The position numbers were made by a program, and so were the translations under genes. Source: Litoditis marina (lineage: Eukaryota > Nematoda > Chromadorea > Rhabditida > Rhabditidae). From it: 64,000 nucleotides of DNA. The notes beneath the pieces are model-generated. The model did not search any database. It saw only the letters and a program-made list of their open reading frames with translations, and was not told where the DNA came from. Shown here piece by piece: positions 10,801-24,500 of the stretch. The stretch covers positions 40,953,336 through 41,017,335 of the forward strand of contig OZ038433.1 in assembly GCA_964036275.1 (NCBI GenBank). Reading direction: 5' to 3'. Position 1 is the first letter of the stretch. Every line of letters starts with the position of its first letter.

Positions 10801-13800
10801 TTGTAGTCGGATTTTGCTGCCTGACCATACTACTCGTATCTCTTTCTCCAGTCAAGATCTGGAACATTTCACTGAGGTATCGAACCGGTTTTTAGACGTT
10901 TATAGTTTACAGTTGATTACAGTTGAATATTTGAAACCATGGTTACCAGATGTGATAATAAGTGTTTCAGCTTTTAGCTTTTATACACGTCACTTCATTC
11001 AAACACTACTCATTAGATATCAATGAAATTTGAGAGCAAAATTGGAGTAGTGAATCAGTAAAGTAAACCCTATTTGCTTTTTCGCAGATATACTCACATT
11101 TATACCTCTAATTTTTCAAGAAACGGGCACGGTGAACTCCGTTTCTGATTCTAGTGATTGAATGAGTGACTTAAAATCATTCGGTCGGTTATTGTGCAAT
11201 TTTCTTGAATATATCTTACAAACTTTTATTTTCGAGTTAGCATTCCCATCATATAGAGCTTGAAAACTTAGTTACAACCAAAAAATATAGCTTGACATCA
11301 TGCATTTTTTTCTTTTTTTGAATTGGAAATGTTGTTGGCGGAACGTCTGAAACACAGTCGGATAATTTCTGTCAGATTCAAAATCCTTCGTGCATTTCAG
11401 TTAAGAGAGAAGTGTTCTCTTTAAAAAGAACATACCTAATTCAACAGGCTCACGGTGACCCTGCTGACTGTGATGATGATGGTGACCGGGTACCGCGCAC
11501 AAAACATCCTGGTGTCAAACAAACCAATTTGCTATTTGGGGGATATATCCTATGCTGTTTATCTTGTACACTGGCCCATATATTCATACTGCAAGCTGAA
11601 GTTTGAAGATTATACTTCCGATACTGGGGGTTAGTTTGTATTTTTTACGAAAACAAAAAGAAAACAGGTTATTTGCACAAACGTTGAACCGGTAATTTAG
11701 AGCGAATTCCAGCTGACTGGCTTGTGAATGAATTTCGAACTCGATCAAAAACCTCCATCGCTGGCCAGTGTTGCCACATTGCACACTTCAATTCCAATAC
11801 CTGCACAAACCAAATAACTAATCGACCTTGGTAGTGAATTCTTCTAGAAAGTGTAGGTGGAATGTGAGTTAGTTCGGTTGAATAGCCAAGCACCTCGATT
11901 TCGGCCTGTGTTTCTCACTTTGCACTGTTTTTTGTTCCGACACGCAGTCACAGCAGAGAAATAGCGTGTGTTGGAAGAGACGCAGGTTGAAATTTGACAG
12001 TACAGATAGTCCCGAGCCGGGTTCCTGACATTTCTTTTCCATTATCATTGTTTGCTTAATTGAGTTATCCTTCATATCTCTATGTAACTGTTCTCTAACA
12101 AAATTTATTCGAAGAACCGAATAGAATACTTCTAACGTTACCTCGAAGTTGAGTATCATTTCAGTCTTTTGTGTTGGATTTGTAGCCTCCATCGTCGTTG
12201 GCATACTACTGACTGAAACTTATGAAAAGTTCTACCTGAGTCTGACTCCTCGAAACATATACGTTTTGATACTCGGACTTTACTTGTGCTGTTTTTGTCT
12301 GCTAATTCGGTCCACGCTTGATACTTCGAACGAGTTTCTCGCCGAAGAAGCAAAAAAAGAAAACTGGACGATAGGTAAGTTAGCACTAGAATTCACTTTC
12401 ACATTAGGCTGTCCATGTTATAACTGTTGAACAATAATGAGAAAGTTTCTTTATATGGCATCCACCACTTATATTGTCCGTCTGCAGTGAGGAACGGAAT
12501 GTATAGTGCCCGTCAAACGTAAGTTCCTCTGAAAAGTTTATAACTTGAGAACGTGGCATGAAAAAGGGAACATTCTCTAATGTGTCTCGGTCTCTTCGCA
12601 CTTTTCATAACTTTTGCATCTTCATTTAACATATACTCTGTTTCATTCGCTTGTAAGTCTAAAGTATGATTACCTACCATCCAGGTAGGTTCGATTGCTT
12701 CAAGATTCGTGTATAAGGTTCTTAAAGCTAACTTCTGAGGAACATAATAACTAATTTCACTAAAGTCAACGTTTTCACTGAAATTCAGCACACTGTTGTG
12801 CCACTGTGAGTGACAAGTCCCAATTTCTTCGTAAAAGATTGATTTTTCAGAAGAAGTTATCGATATACACAACAGATTACTACTGGACGAGGGAACTACT
12901 CTCCATCTCTCACACCGATGTTGGAATCAGCAGAACGTACCTGTTCGATTTGATCCGTGTCAATTCGAGGTATATAACACTTCTCATTTCTCCCAGGACT
13001 CCTGTACAGTATGGTTACAAAACTTTCAGCGATGAGTACAACCGTAACTGTTGACCATTTTAGTAGTCCATTCTGATTTCGAAGAATGATGTAAAGACTT
13101 GTTTACTTGGTTTTGATCCGATCTTATGAAGTCGATCTTTCGGATAACGAATAGGGGAATGAATATTGTTGTTGAGAATCGTCGGAGAGACTGCGAAATA
13201 ACACGCGACAGTGGATCCATAATTTCTCCAATAACGAAACTATATTAAAAACAAAGAGAACATAATATGAAAGTCCACGGGTTAACTATGAAAACTATTC
13301 AATCAGACAGAATAGTCGCTTGATTGGTGTTTGATAGGTACGAATTTGGAACATTCAGTCAGTTTTTCCACTTTCGGAAATGTTTTTTGTTCGGCAAATG
13401 GAAATATTTGCATGTGCTCTTTCGTTTATCCTTATAACAACGGTGTTGCGGAAGTCCGCGTAGTTTGTAAACGAAATCAGGTTGAAAGTTATTTCAATGG
13501 TGTAATTTTCAAGGGTCTTGGACGTGGTACTAAGAAAATGATGATTATCGGGAATAGCTGGGCTGTCAATAATGCTGCCACAATCTATGACAAGTGTGGA
13601 AACAAAACGTCTCAAATTAAAATGTTCTCACCCGCTAGTAAGTTTGGCGATGTCATTCCGCTATATGGCTTTTCATTCCCACTCAGACTGCTTAGCGTCG
13701 TGCCAAGTTTTTTGGTCAACTATTTATTTCAGCAAACATAAAAATTTCCGACATTCACTTTTTCCAAAAACTCCCCATCGTGAGAACAGGCGGAAAATTT

Positions 13801-16459
13801 CTTGGAATGCTGCCAAATTCTCAGAGAGAATAGAACTATACACTACATGCAAGAAAATGAATGTGGCTGAAAAATCACTCCATACCTTCGGTGTGGAAAC
13901 ATTTTACTATAACGTGGTACCATAAAAAATCGTTGAATTCCGTAACGTAGTTCGAAAAATAAGACAACTAAAAGTCGATAGGATGGTGCGTTTTCTATCG
14001 AAACTCTATTTGTTCCAAGGTGGGCCTAACTTTCAAAGTTCCGCTAGAGATAAAGTGCACAGCACTCGAAGCGCAGCCCGTGTGCGGTTAAGGGGTTTGG
14101 CGACATGCCGGCAAGTTGCCGGCAGAGTACCGGCGACTCACGGTACTCTGCAGTTTGGGCGCGCACAGGCATTGAACAGAGAGATAAGAGACTAGAAGGA
14201 AATTTACTATAATATATAATCAAATGTGAAGGAAAACCTTAACAAACCTATATACCACGTGGTTGAGTTCTGTGTGTTATCGTTCTCCTTGCCCTACTGT
14301 CGATCAACCAAGTCCACCTATTGTTGAGGTTTTGAATCCACCGCAACTTCGCCACTGTCAATGAAAACATGTTGCCATCTCGTTTTCGGTGACAAAAACA
14401 ATTTTGTCAAAAATATTCGATCAATCACAAACAATCACAAAGTAAAACAACATCTGTCTTATTGGTAAAATATATACAAACTTCTTACTATTAGTTAATT
14501 CTTCGCACAAAATATACGTAATACTTTCAGACCAAAACGTTTACACTAAAAGACTGAGAGCCCATAAAGCTCATGGTTAACAATTATAGTCATCGCCAAT
14601 AGAAAGGCGGGAGGGTACTGTATGTCTCACTTTCTGCTGTGTACGCGCACACGTTCTCGCATCCAAAGCGTTCCGTTTATGTGCTTCAATAGCGTAGTGG
14701 TTAGCGCCCTGCTGCGAATCTTTAGCTCGCAGGTTCGATTTCGGCGAGAGACAGAAATTTATAAATTTGGCACTCACTATAGTATGAAAGGTTTACAGAT
14801 TGTGAAGGACTGGTCATCACGGACACTAACAAAAAGTACAACTGCCCGGGGACACACGAGAGACTGTTGCAGTTTGTCCAAGATGACAAGCCAGATGTAC
14901 TTTTCATGATGTTCAGGTGAATAATTGGTGATTTGGAACTTCTGTAGAGTGTTTCTCTTTTCTTCTCCTCGAACAGAGGAACATATTTTATAATCTGGGA
15001 ATCAGGAACACTTTTCATTGGCATTCTGCCAAAGTCAGAGTGGGATTGAACTCAAACCACTCCTTGCTCGGAACGCGCCCTGTTAATTACAAATTCGCGT
15101 TTGGTCGAAACTGTATTGCAACAAATCTAGAGATAAAGTGTGCCAAGAAGAGACGTGAGACGACGAGGGGAAAAATCAATATATATGACAGCCACGCTGT
15201 ATAAACAGTAATTTACTGTTTTGCAACGACGCTTGTTCTGAGTGACGATTAGCCAGCTTTTTTGTGGTGACCTCGTCGAGAGAGTGTGCAGGTCAAAGAG
15301 ACGCAGTATGTCCTAGTCTGTCTGCGGCCTGATTGGCCCGCGTCGCGTTGCTAATCGCGAAAACATTGGCCGCCTACCTAAGTGAGAGAGCGTGAAGATC
15401 AATGTGGCCGCAGACATCTGCGTCTCTCCGACCTGCACACTCTCTCGTAGAAGCCGCTACAAAACTGGCTAGCGAAAATGTCTGTGGAGCTATAACTGAA
15501 TAATATCCTGATTGTAGACATATAGAGCTGTTTGTTCCACTTCCGGATAACCAAACGGAGGATTATCTCGTGGAATACGCAACAAAGCGATTGGCAGAGT
15601 ACGAGAAAGTGGTGGGGGAAATGATTTTCATCCTCGATGCGATGCCCAGAAACGTGCAGCCTATTCTCAGAAAAATCAACGACGCAGTGAGAGAAGGAAA
15701 AACAGTAACGCAGGTATAGTTGTCGCTCAATGAAATGCGGCGGTATACTGCATATCTGACTTTGTGATGTGTAAGAACACATATATACGATTCGTGCACA
15801 AAGATAGTGTGACCCCAAATGGTGTAGTGTTTTAGCACCACGCGCCTCCCAAACTTTTGCTTTTGGGCCCGGTTCGAGTATCACGTGAGGCGAATATTTC
15901 ATAAATTTGGCACGCACTATAACGTAGTCAAGAATTGCAGTTGTAGTCTGATCAGCTACCACGACATTCTATTCAACGTTCTCTGAGAACCGACAGAAAC
16001 TTTCTATTTTTTAAAGTTTCTCTCTAGTTACACATTATGCTACAAGCTTCCCTCTAGACATATAATAAAATCGGTTTCTGTTGTTGTCTGAATACGTTGC
16101 AAAGTTTGGTAAGAAAAAGTAGGCAAAACGTTGTGAGTTGCTGTATTGGTTAAAGACACACTTCTATTTTTTTGGCTTTTTAGGCGCATTGTTTTCACAT
16201 CATCTATGAACTATTTTCACAGAAAGAACTGGACACTGGTGTCGATTGGCGTTTGGCCAGAAGTCGTCTGAAGAAAATAGTCGAAACGTGCGGGAAATGC
16301 GAATTGATCGACTACATGCCGGTTTTCAGGGAAAACGGCGAATTTTGCTTTTTTGACAATTCCACCGGAATGTCCTACTTTTCTCGCGGTCTACACTTGA
16401 CTCCTTACGGGAAGAGACTCACTGAACCTGTCATTGAACGAGTTTGTAGGCGTTTGTAG
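7830..16459 (+). CDS. OAC/NRF-6-like O-acyltransferase with SGNH domain (658 aa)
   Basis: Thirteen exons join in phase: 7830-7945, 8155-8419, 9406-9544, 10058-10144, 10265-10318, 10747-10876, 11448-11629, 12165-12374, 12851-12969, 13514-13637, 14799-14916, 15518-15713 and 16223-16459. The start is the ATG just before KTKRQDLQGIRG, the usual N-terminus of the family. Residues 6-27 (DLQGIRG...LLFHFFP), FFVLSGYL (about 40) and HTWSLAVEMQFYLLVP (about 137) are acyltransferase-3 signatures in a multi-pass membrane domain. HWPIYSYCKL and a last TM stretch (VGFVASIVVGILL) follow. The C-terminal SGNH-like part has GNSWAVN (Ser449) and LHLTPYG (His638). Such proteins are thought to acylate lipids or extracellular substrates at membranes; the substrate here is unknown. 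Family position 2 of the motif is Asn rather than Asp, and no Asp precedes the late His at the usual spacing. Exon 5 (54 bases) is the least certain. Confidence 0.88.
14075..14165. repeat. GC-rich hairpin cluster in acyltransferase intron 10
   Basis: Carries CCGGCAAGTTGCCGG (palindrome) followed by CAGAGTACCG and its exact inverse CGGTACTCTG separated by eight bases. It is GC-rich in otherwise AT-rich intron DNA. A related GCCGGCATAGTGCCG occurs near 27760. Confidence 0.6.
14581..14783 (+). repeat. tRNA-derived SINE, copy 2 (in acyltransferase intron 10)
   Basis: GGCGGGAGGGTACTGTATGT opens the conserved block. TAGCGTAGTGGTTAGCGC resembles a tRNA A box and GGTTCGATTTC (14732-14742) a B box. 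The 3' tail reads ATAAATTTGGCACTCACTAT. The tail is shared with copy 3. It ends 15 bases before the acceptor of exon 11. Confidence 0.75.
15247..15474. repeat. Inverted-repeat element with GAGACGCAG arms
   Basis: Arms 15277-15306 and 15418-15447 match at 28 of 30 positions as reverse complements (CGAGAGAGTGTGCAGGTC then GAGACGCAG). Outer flanks TAGCCAG...  and ...CTGGCTA extend the inversion to about 228 bp. It lies in acyltransferase intron 11. A partial relative is at 8640-8720 in intron 2 of the same gene. Confidence 0.75.
15714..15923 (+). repeat. tRNA-derived SINE, copy 3 (in acyltransferase intron 12)
   Basis: Begins directly at the donor of exon 12. It has a diverged head (GCGGCGGTATACTGCATATC), a B-box-like GGTTCGAGTATC at 15871 and the family tail ATAAATTTGGCACGCACTAT. 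It is less like copies 1 and 2 in the middle, and its A box (TGGTGTAGTGTTTTAGCACC) is degenerate. Confidence 0.65.
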
Positions 16460-17751
16460 TACAGTTTGTTTTGTAGTTCTGCAGTTTGTATTCTCTTGAA
16501 CCACTGGTAGACTACTAACATCATATAAATGAGAGCAACTCGACGTCATTGAGATTCACAGGCTCATCATAAACTTCGTCAACTGTTTAGTTTTTATACA
16601 CAGTTGGTGTCATTCTTACATCATACATGAGCCCCCCGTATAAAATGTTTCTTAAATTTCTCAAATTATTGTGTTGTTTATCAGTTACTTTGACAGTCGA
16701 AGCTAACCAAATGTTATTCTCATATTTCTATTATCTGTATAAAATTTTATCATTACGTGTGTTCACCACAATGAGTAACCAGCTATGAATTACAAAGTGT
16801 TTGAACCGACGTACAACAAATTTCCATTGAGAAAACGCTCAAACCACCCAGATTTTCTTATCTATTTCCGTTTTACTCTCTCAGACAGCTATTTTTTTTT
16901 TAAATTGGAAACGGTCTTATGAATATACAACTTCAAGGGTTCATTTGGTGAAGGACGAAACAACAATTTCCCCCACTTCCATCAATTTAGTACGGTGGAA
17001 GGTTCAGCTCAATAGGGATCTTCGGAGCAGTATTTACGAAATAACAGCAGTGAAAAGTTGATAGCACCAATTTGATGGTCAATTTCCCCTTGCTCAAATG
17101 AGAACTGGAACAAGTGTGGTAGAGGTCTCGTTTCACGTCACGCACTCATACTCATAACCTACTACAGAACCCTGCTCAAACTTCCTGGTCAAAGTATGAA
17201 AATACAAGGTTTTTGAAATCTCTTCGAATTTTGGTACCTTTACTACTACGAACGCTGGAAATTTTCTACCAAAAAACCGAAGACTTCATTACAAAACTGT
17301 TTCTTACACAAGGTTATATCCATTGGTGAATAAGAGTTTGGCGGTTCAATCGAATGGCTACAAGAAATCCAATTTGCGATCCAACAGGACATAAATATTA
17401 GTGGATTTTCAGACATTCTTTTCTGTCGACATCCTGTTTTACACGTTCGCGCGGACACTCACAGCATGATTCTAAACTTCAGTCCAATTTTAGAAACTTT
17501 TTGTACAATTACACCATAACCGTCCATGTAAAAATTCGAAGGAATATAACAACAATTCATGTAACACACGCAAAGCACAACAATTTATTATAATACAAGT
17601 CGCGAGCAGAGTGCGGAAAAAAATTAAACCTTCTCGCTTCGACACAACTAACAAAAACAATGGACATGGAATTTTTACAAATAGAACAAATATGAATCAA
17701 GAACAAGGCAGGACATGGAATTATATGGAAACAAAGATGAGTATACAACAT
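16460..17751. other. Convergent 3' intergenic region
   Basis: Separates the stop of the acyltransferase gene (+) from the stop of rop-1 (-). It contains the two 3'UTRs. The minus-strand AATAAA for rop-1 is at 17584-17589. No canonical AATAAA was seen for the acyltransferase. No additional exon is seen. Confidence 0.55.
17584..17589 (-). terminator. Poly(A) signal of rop-1
   Basis: AATAAA on the minus strand, about 160 bases downstream of the rop-1 stop at 17752-17754. Confidence 0.5.
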
Positions 17752-20700
17752 TTACACTTTTCCCACAACAAAGTCAGAGATGAGCTGGGGAACGGCCGAG
17801 TCGAATCCGACAATGTCGAGCATTCCCGAATCGGTGGGGTCGGCGATGGTGAAGCCAGAAGCAGTCATTCCCATGACGATGAGACGAGCGTCACGAATAC
17901 CCGACGCCTCGCGGTACTTCTGGAGCGCCACGAAGGGGTGTGTCTGAAACATTTAGTTTATACAGTCATCCGCAAACACAACTCGAGCTGTCAATATGGC
18001 TCGCCCCTGCCTATCACCACCCTTTTTCTACGGTTATTAATGTATAGTGTGTGAATTGTGCAATAAGAACGAAGTAACACCAACGGATGACATACCGTTG
18101 TCCGTACGGAGTACATACAATAATTATTATGAAAATAACCAAAAACCTTTTTTTTTCTTTCGTTTTTTGTTTTCTGGTTAGTTGGACAATGTTAATCGTA
18201 TGACTTCAAGCTATATTACGCCATGGTTCCAAAAGTGTCAAAGACACATCAATGCATATAACTGGTAAAACTCACGTCTCCGAAATACGTCTCATTGTCG
18301 GTGTACACCACAAACACGTCAAACTTCTTCTCCTTCTCAGCGGCCCACAGCATGGGAAGAGCGCAATCCGTACGACCAAACTGTAACATAACCAATGTGA
18401 CCGAGTTACTTAGTATGATGGGTAAGGTGAAGAGCAAGACACCTCGGGCTTGCTTTTATTGTGAAACAATAGGACGTAGGACTCCAATGTGTAGTTGTGA
18501 TCCTACGTCCTAAGGTTTTTCCACAGCAAGGCTGTTCGCAGCTTGGGCTGCCACGAATGACCTCCATTTATGGTTAACAGGCGGCTGTCTCAGAACTCAG
18601 AACAAGAGCTTTTACAAACAAATACAGTGAACTTCTAAACTTTTTTTTTGTGCAATCGAGAAATCTTATTATATGTAGCTATTTGAAACCGTATTGGCGT
18701 TCCTGAGAGATTTTCTCACAACTCTATCAAGAAACAAAATGTGTCCTAATCGATTGAAATAGTAACCAACTACACCGGATAATAGATGAACTCGTACCCT
18801 GAGCGAATCCATGTGATCGCTGATTCTCTCAATCGTCCAATCGCCGCGATACGGTAGCTCGACTAGTGTATCACAGAAACCGACACATTCCACCTGAAAA
18901 CAACAAAGTAACAAACGATATACGGATAAACGATAACAAAGCCTGACCAAACTCGTCAAAGGCGTAATAGAATTCGCAACAGCAATTATTTTGATCATCG
19001 AACAATATGTTTCACCACTCTGTCGATAGGTTTCAGCGGTGAAAACCGCAGTTTGATAAAGATAAAGAAATCGACTGAGACCACCCTCCACCTACCTCTT
19101 TCTCGTTCTTGAGACTGATCAGCGAGAGAGCGGAGGCCGCAGTGCGACAGGACAGACCGGTGTTGGCGATCATACAACCCATGCTGCCTGCAATATATAC
19201 TGTTTAACAAAAGGTTTTTTTGGAAATGTCGTAAAACCAAGTCGAAAACAACGTGTGAACATAGGAACTTTATGACCACTGACAAATACATATGCCAAAA
19301 TCACACCAAACTTGTCTAATTTGTCGAAAAATGAGAACCCGGCTCTTAAGATGCGTAAGCGTAACTGATGGATCCAACATCCAAAACAATTTGCAAATGG
19401 CGCGGAAAATAACGAATAATAACCAACCGGACACGTCAAAGGCGAAGCAGAATCTTTTGCCGGTCGCAGGAGCATTCACGAAAGACTTGTAGAATGCAGT
19501 TTCCAGTGCAGTGTCAACCTGCAAGAAGTTCATGTAAAAAAAATGCATGGACGAAAGATTTTAATTACTCATACACAATATATTTCCTATAGAATCATCA
19601 TTTAATGATTTTAAATAATTAATGGGAAAACTCTACCACAAAAAAATTCACATAATATTAAATTCATGTACGAAATCTTTGTTCAACAGTGCAAAAAGAC
19701 ATCTTCTTCTTTTTCACTTACTCACACCCTACTTTGTTCATGTTGCAACTTGTAAGAGTGCGATCTACTAGACAATTACCTGTTCGTTCTTTGTCCATTT
19801 GAGTGAGCCCTTCATTCCGGCGCCAGACTGGTACACCATTTTAGCCATGAGAATCTGGAACAATTCTATATGAACACCACTGCCAATATCACGAAATAGC
19901 CTTGAGATAGCTTTAAAAAGTACTACGACATACGGCAATGCTTACTACAAGTCAGAAGCAGGACCATCGGTGTGAGAGATCACAGTATAAAAGAAGAGAA
20001 GACAACTGTTTAACAACAGCAATATTACTTAGAAAGCTATAAGAACAGTCGTGAAAACAACTTGAAACAGCTCTACCAAAAATTGCGCATACAATCAACA
20101 ATTTATCATCATTCATACCTGCAGAGGATGGATTCGACTCTTCTTCAACTCTTCCTCATTTGTCATCTGATCAACAACCTTGGTTACCAAAGATCTGAAA
20201 ACAATAGAATAACTTTGAATCCACAATGTCCATTTAGTCACATTCACCCGCTCCCCTTCTCTCCCATACTCATTGTCTCTCCTTCTCTTTCTCCCCCTCT
20301 CTCTTCTCCCATTGTCTCGTTCTTTCTCTCTCTCCCTTTGATTCTCACTCACTCAGTGAGCGCTCCAATGGAAGTCAGTTTTCCGAGATTTCTGATGAGA
20401 GCAGTCATGGGCATCTTCTCCAGCAGCGCCTGCCATACCTCCACGGAATTCAGGTGCTCGGTGGGAATATGCTCACGCACCAGACCTAAATACAAACACT
20501 TATTATATAATACAGTAACAATAGTAATAAACGCGATTGCAATACATATTATAGTAAGATGCTAACAACATGGCTTGTAAAGACCGGGCTATTTATAATT
20601 GGGATAAAATAAAAACGAAGTTAGAGCGAATAAATAATGAGAAAGCAGAGAAAGTTGCATTGTGATTGTTCTTGAATTCTCACTTTCTTGGATTTTCTAC

Positions 20701-21449
20701 TAGAACGGAAGTGTACTGAAATGGAGAACCCTCCCAAATATCTTTTTACCAACAAAAACCTTGAACGTACCATTCTTCTTGATAGCCTCGACCACGGTGC
20801 CAACCGGCGTTTCCGCAGTCAGACCAACGAACGACTCGACAAGGTTGAGGGCGCTAAAAATAACACTGGTCAGGGAATAGTTTTTCGAACTGCCGTTTGA
20901 ATGGTGATATCGGTTTGCACTTTGCAGGAATGATAGTTTTGCCATAATCAATATGCTTCAATTTCCTGCAAGCCGACTAGTGACCACACTCCCACGGACC
21001 AGAGTTGGTGGAGAAAAGTCGAATTGAAAAGAAATTTTACTCCATATTTGGCGCAACATTAGGGTTTTTTGTCCCCGAAGAGCACTTTAATCAACTATCT
21101 CAGCCTATGATCACGTAAGCGTATGCTAGTGACATCGTTTAACATCAGCCATCATTAACCACATACACAATATACACAAATCCCAATAATAACAATATAT
21201 ACCTGCTTTCCTTCTCCAAATCCATTTGCTGGGCCGAGTATTTGGCTTGCGGCTGCTCCAGATCCCACTCTGCCTGGGGAAGATTACGCTTACGGGTACG
21301 GAGATCACCTGAACGAAGGATTTTTAGGTGGAGATAGGGAGATTCAAGAAAAATTATTATTAAGTCCTAGTGTTATATAAGTTCATTATCTAGGTTAGTT
21401 GCTATCTCAAGTTTAAGTGGAGAAAGAAGGGTGAGAAAGCGTAAAAGTG

Positions 21450-21514
<65 letters not shown>

Positions 21515-24500
21515 GAGAGCAATAGAGAGTGAGAGAGAGAGAACGCCTACCTTTCACCACATATCTATAGATCTGTTCCACCTCCAGTTTATGTACTTCA
21601 TCCGAGCTGTGACCGCTTGGCTCCGGATGCGCAAGACGGAACAGATCTCTGGAAAGATATATTGTGTCGAAGTCAATTTATGGAGAATGTCAAATGAGAG
21701 TCCAAAATGACACTTCAAACTAAACATAATGATTAAAGAAAATTTCAAGGCTTATCATAATAATACCACAGACTCACTCAAATGGAGGGACAGGAAATAT
21801 CTCGTTATTCCTATCAAATACATGAGACTTCATGGTTGTGTTTCTCTGATAATGATGACAATGAAGTCCGTTGTTTGAATTTTGAGCCACGATTGTGATG
21901 TTACCTGTGCGAGTAGCCGTCTCTCTTCTTGTACTTTGTCACCAGCATTGCCAGCTGTTCCGGAGCCTTCGACGCATACCTTAAACGAAAAAAATCGATG
22001 ATTGGAAGATCATGCTTGATGCTTCCTGTATTTGCACAAGTTGCAAGTTCAGTATCATTATAGTACTTCAGTATCACTATAGTCCTAGGATAAGTTATGA
22101 TGAGGTGACCAACAACTTTGAATAGAAGGTGATTACAAGATTCTATGGATACGTTTTGCCATAGAATCTTGTAATAACTTAACTAATTATACTTTTTGTT
22201 ACGTGATCTATTAGAACCTACCAGTTCTGAATGGCCCTTCTCATGCCGCGACCCCATCCAGTCGACTTGTTCTGGCCAAGAGTAGCCGTCTGTTTGGAGA
22301 TCATCTCACAGTACTTGACGAAGGAGAAGAGATGCGTGGGAACACGACATACCTGCAATTGAACGGTCTGATTTGAATTTAACCAATCGAACTTCATGAT
22401 TTTGCAGCAAAAAATACACAAAAATGGGCAGGGATTTCCTGATCAACTACAGGAAGAGGAAGTGAGAGTGGTCAAATATTCCTTGTAGTTTGATCTCGAT
22501 ACATACCTAGCTCATCAAATTTGATCAACAAGATCGAACTACAAATACAGTGAGATACGGCAACCTACACCGTATCGGCTTTCTTTAGAAAGATCGAACC
22601 CTATAAGGATTCCCGGACCCGGATCAATTAAGTGGGGTATGCGACTTATGATTATGAAACTAACCTGATTGAGAATAGAGAACGCGGCCTTGTGCATGCT
22701 GTTGATGTAGGCGGCATAGGCGCGTACCGAAGCCTCCGCACCATGGGCGCCCGTCTCGCTCACGCTCTGGCAGTCGCCCACGCGATATCTGAACAGTGAG
22801 CATTAGAAAAATATTCTACTCCCATACACCATAACATCCTACTATGTTGTGTGATTAGCCATAACGACTCGAAAATGTCGAAAAACGGATAAGTGTTTTG
22901 CTTATACTGTGGAAATTAGCCGATTTCTGATAAAAAAGTAGTATGTCTACTCCCAACCCGCAAATTGTGTTTGCTCGATAAATAATGAAATGACCCGGAC
23001 CCAACTACATAACCGAATGTTAGCCTAAACTGGATACTAATCAGGCAATGTTGAGATCGGAACCATCATTCAAAGCACTTCATTCTAACCCCTATATTCG
23101 GAAATACACATGTGTCTATGAAATATGATCGAACGCATGTAAGTGGGTAAGAAACATTCTTTTGAATTATGCTTCCCTTGCAAACTTTGAACTGTAAAAA
23201 ATACAGTTTTATGCAGATTTTCGTTGGTTAACATTTTTCGTTTTCGGTATGTAAGACCTATGAATACAATACGTTTGTTGGTAATTGAAATATCCACGTG
23301 CTCTTTCAAGATGGTACTAGAAGTCAATTGAACAGTCACGTAAAGTTAGCATTCTAATGAGGCATCGTGCACTTTGTCATTGCACGTTTCTGAGTTCTGA
23401 TGTGTTTCACGTGACTATACAATTGACTAACAGTATAATATAAACTAATTCTTTCAGTTGATAAAATGTTGACAGTTACCTGGCACAAAGGGCCAGTGCC
23501 ATCATGATGGGGTCCTGGCGGGGATTTCGGCCAGCCACCGAAATCTCCAGTAGTTCCCGAAGGATCATCGACGCCTTTCCTGAAAACAAAGAGATTAAAA
23601 ATATATTCAAATATGACTAAAAGATAGATCCACTGTATCAATCACATGATAACTGATGAATGCTCAAACAAACATGCATTTCAAACACGTTTAGTTAGAT
23701 TTGTTCGTTCATGCTTTACCCGTTTTCCAATAGTAGTCTCTTTATTCAAGTAGCTTCCTGGCACAGAAACAGAAGGAAACTCTGAAAAGACAAACCTTTA
23801 TTGATGATTTCCATGATGGCCTGAATGTTGTCAATGGTGATTTCCTTTTCGGTCGAATAGAATGTTCCCCCGGTGCAGCCGAGAATCAGAAAACGACGCA
23901 CTCGAATCTCATCCGAAACGGCGAACACGTAGCCTCCGGCGTTGTTTTGCACCTGAAAACATGCCCGTGAGATTGACATGATGAATGATGTCGGCTTAAC
24001 TGAATTTCTTCTTCTCTAGAAGTGTTATGCACAATAGCCAAATGCAGGTAAGCGTCCAACTCTGTCAATTTCTCGTATAACACTTCCTCAACGTAACTAC
24101 TTATTTAGAATGACTTAATAGAAATTGGTACTAAAATAGTGCTGGATTGGATAGACGTTCGACTTCAATGAGTTTCCTCTCCTTTAAAAAGCGTCTACAG
24201 TATTACAGAATAGCCGGGCGCAAATATGCAGCCAGTGATCAGTTTGTCTATCAACTCTGCTGTTCACACTATAATTCTAAGCTTTCTACCCCTTCAAAAT
24301 GGATTCTCCCCTAGATTCGTGACATGGGTTTGAATCCCTGTCGAGTGGATTGGATATAGCCTCCGAGAGATTTATAACCAAGAGTGTAAGAAGACGAGTC
24401 AAGTCAAGTTCGGACCTGATCGTCTCTGATTCTTTCCATTTGACCTGGCAATCTTCTCAGGACACCGTCCACGGCTCCAATATGGCCCTCTCCGATCGAG

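Noticed and set aside
14690..14760. Possible tRNA gene (A box plus B box)
   Set aside because: The acceptor and anticodon stems do not pair. The same sequence with the same non-tRNA head recurs elsewhere with a shared tail, so it is a SINE rather than a tRNA gene.
20062..20565. 167-codon plus-strand frame across rop-1 exons
   Set aside because: It is antisense to well-supported rop-1 exons 12 and 13 and a pyrimidine-rich intron, so it is a shadow frame.
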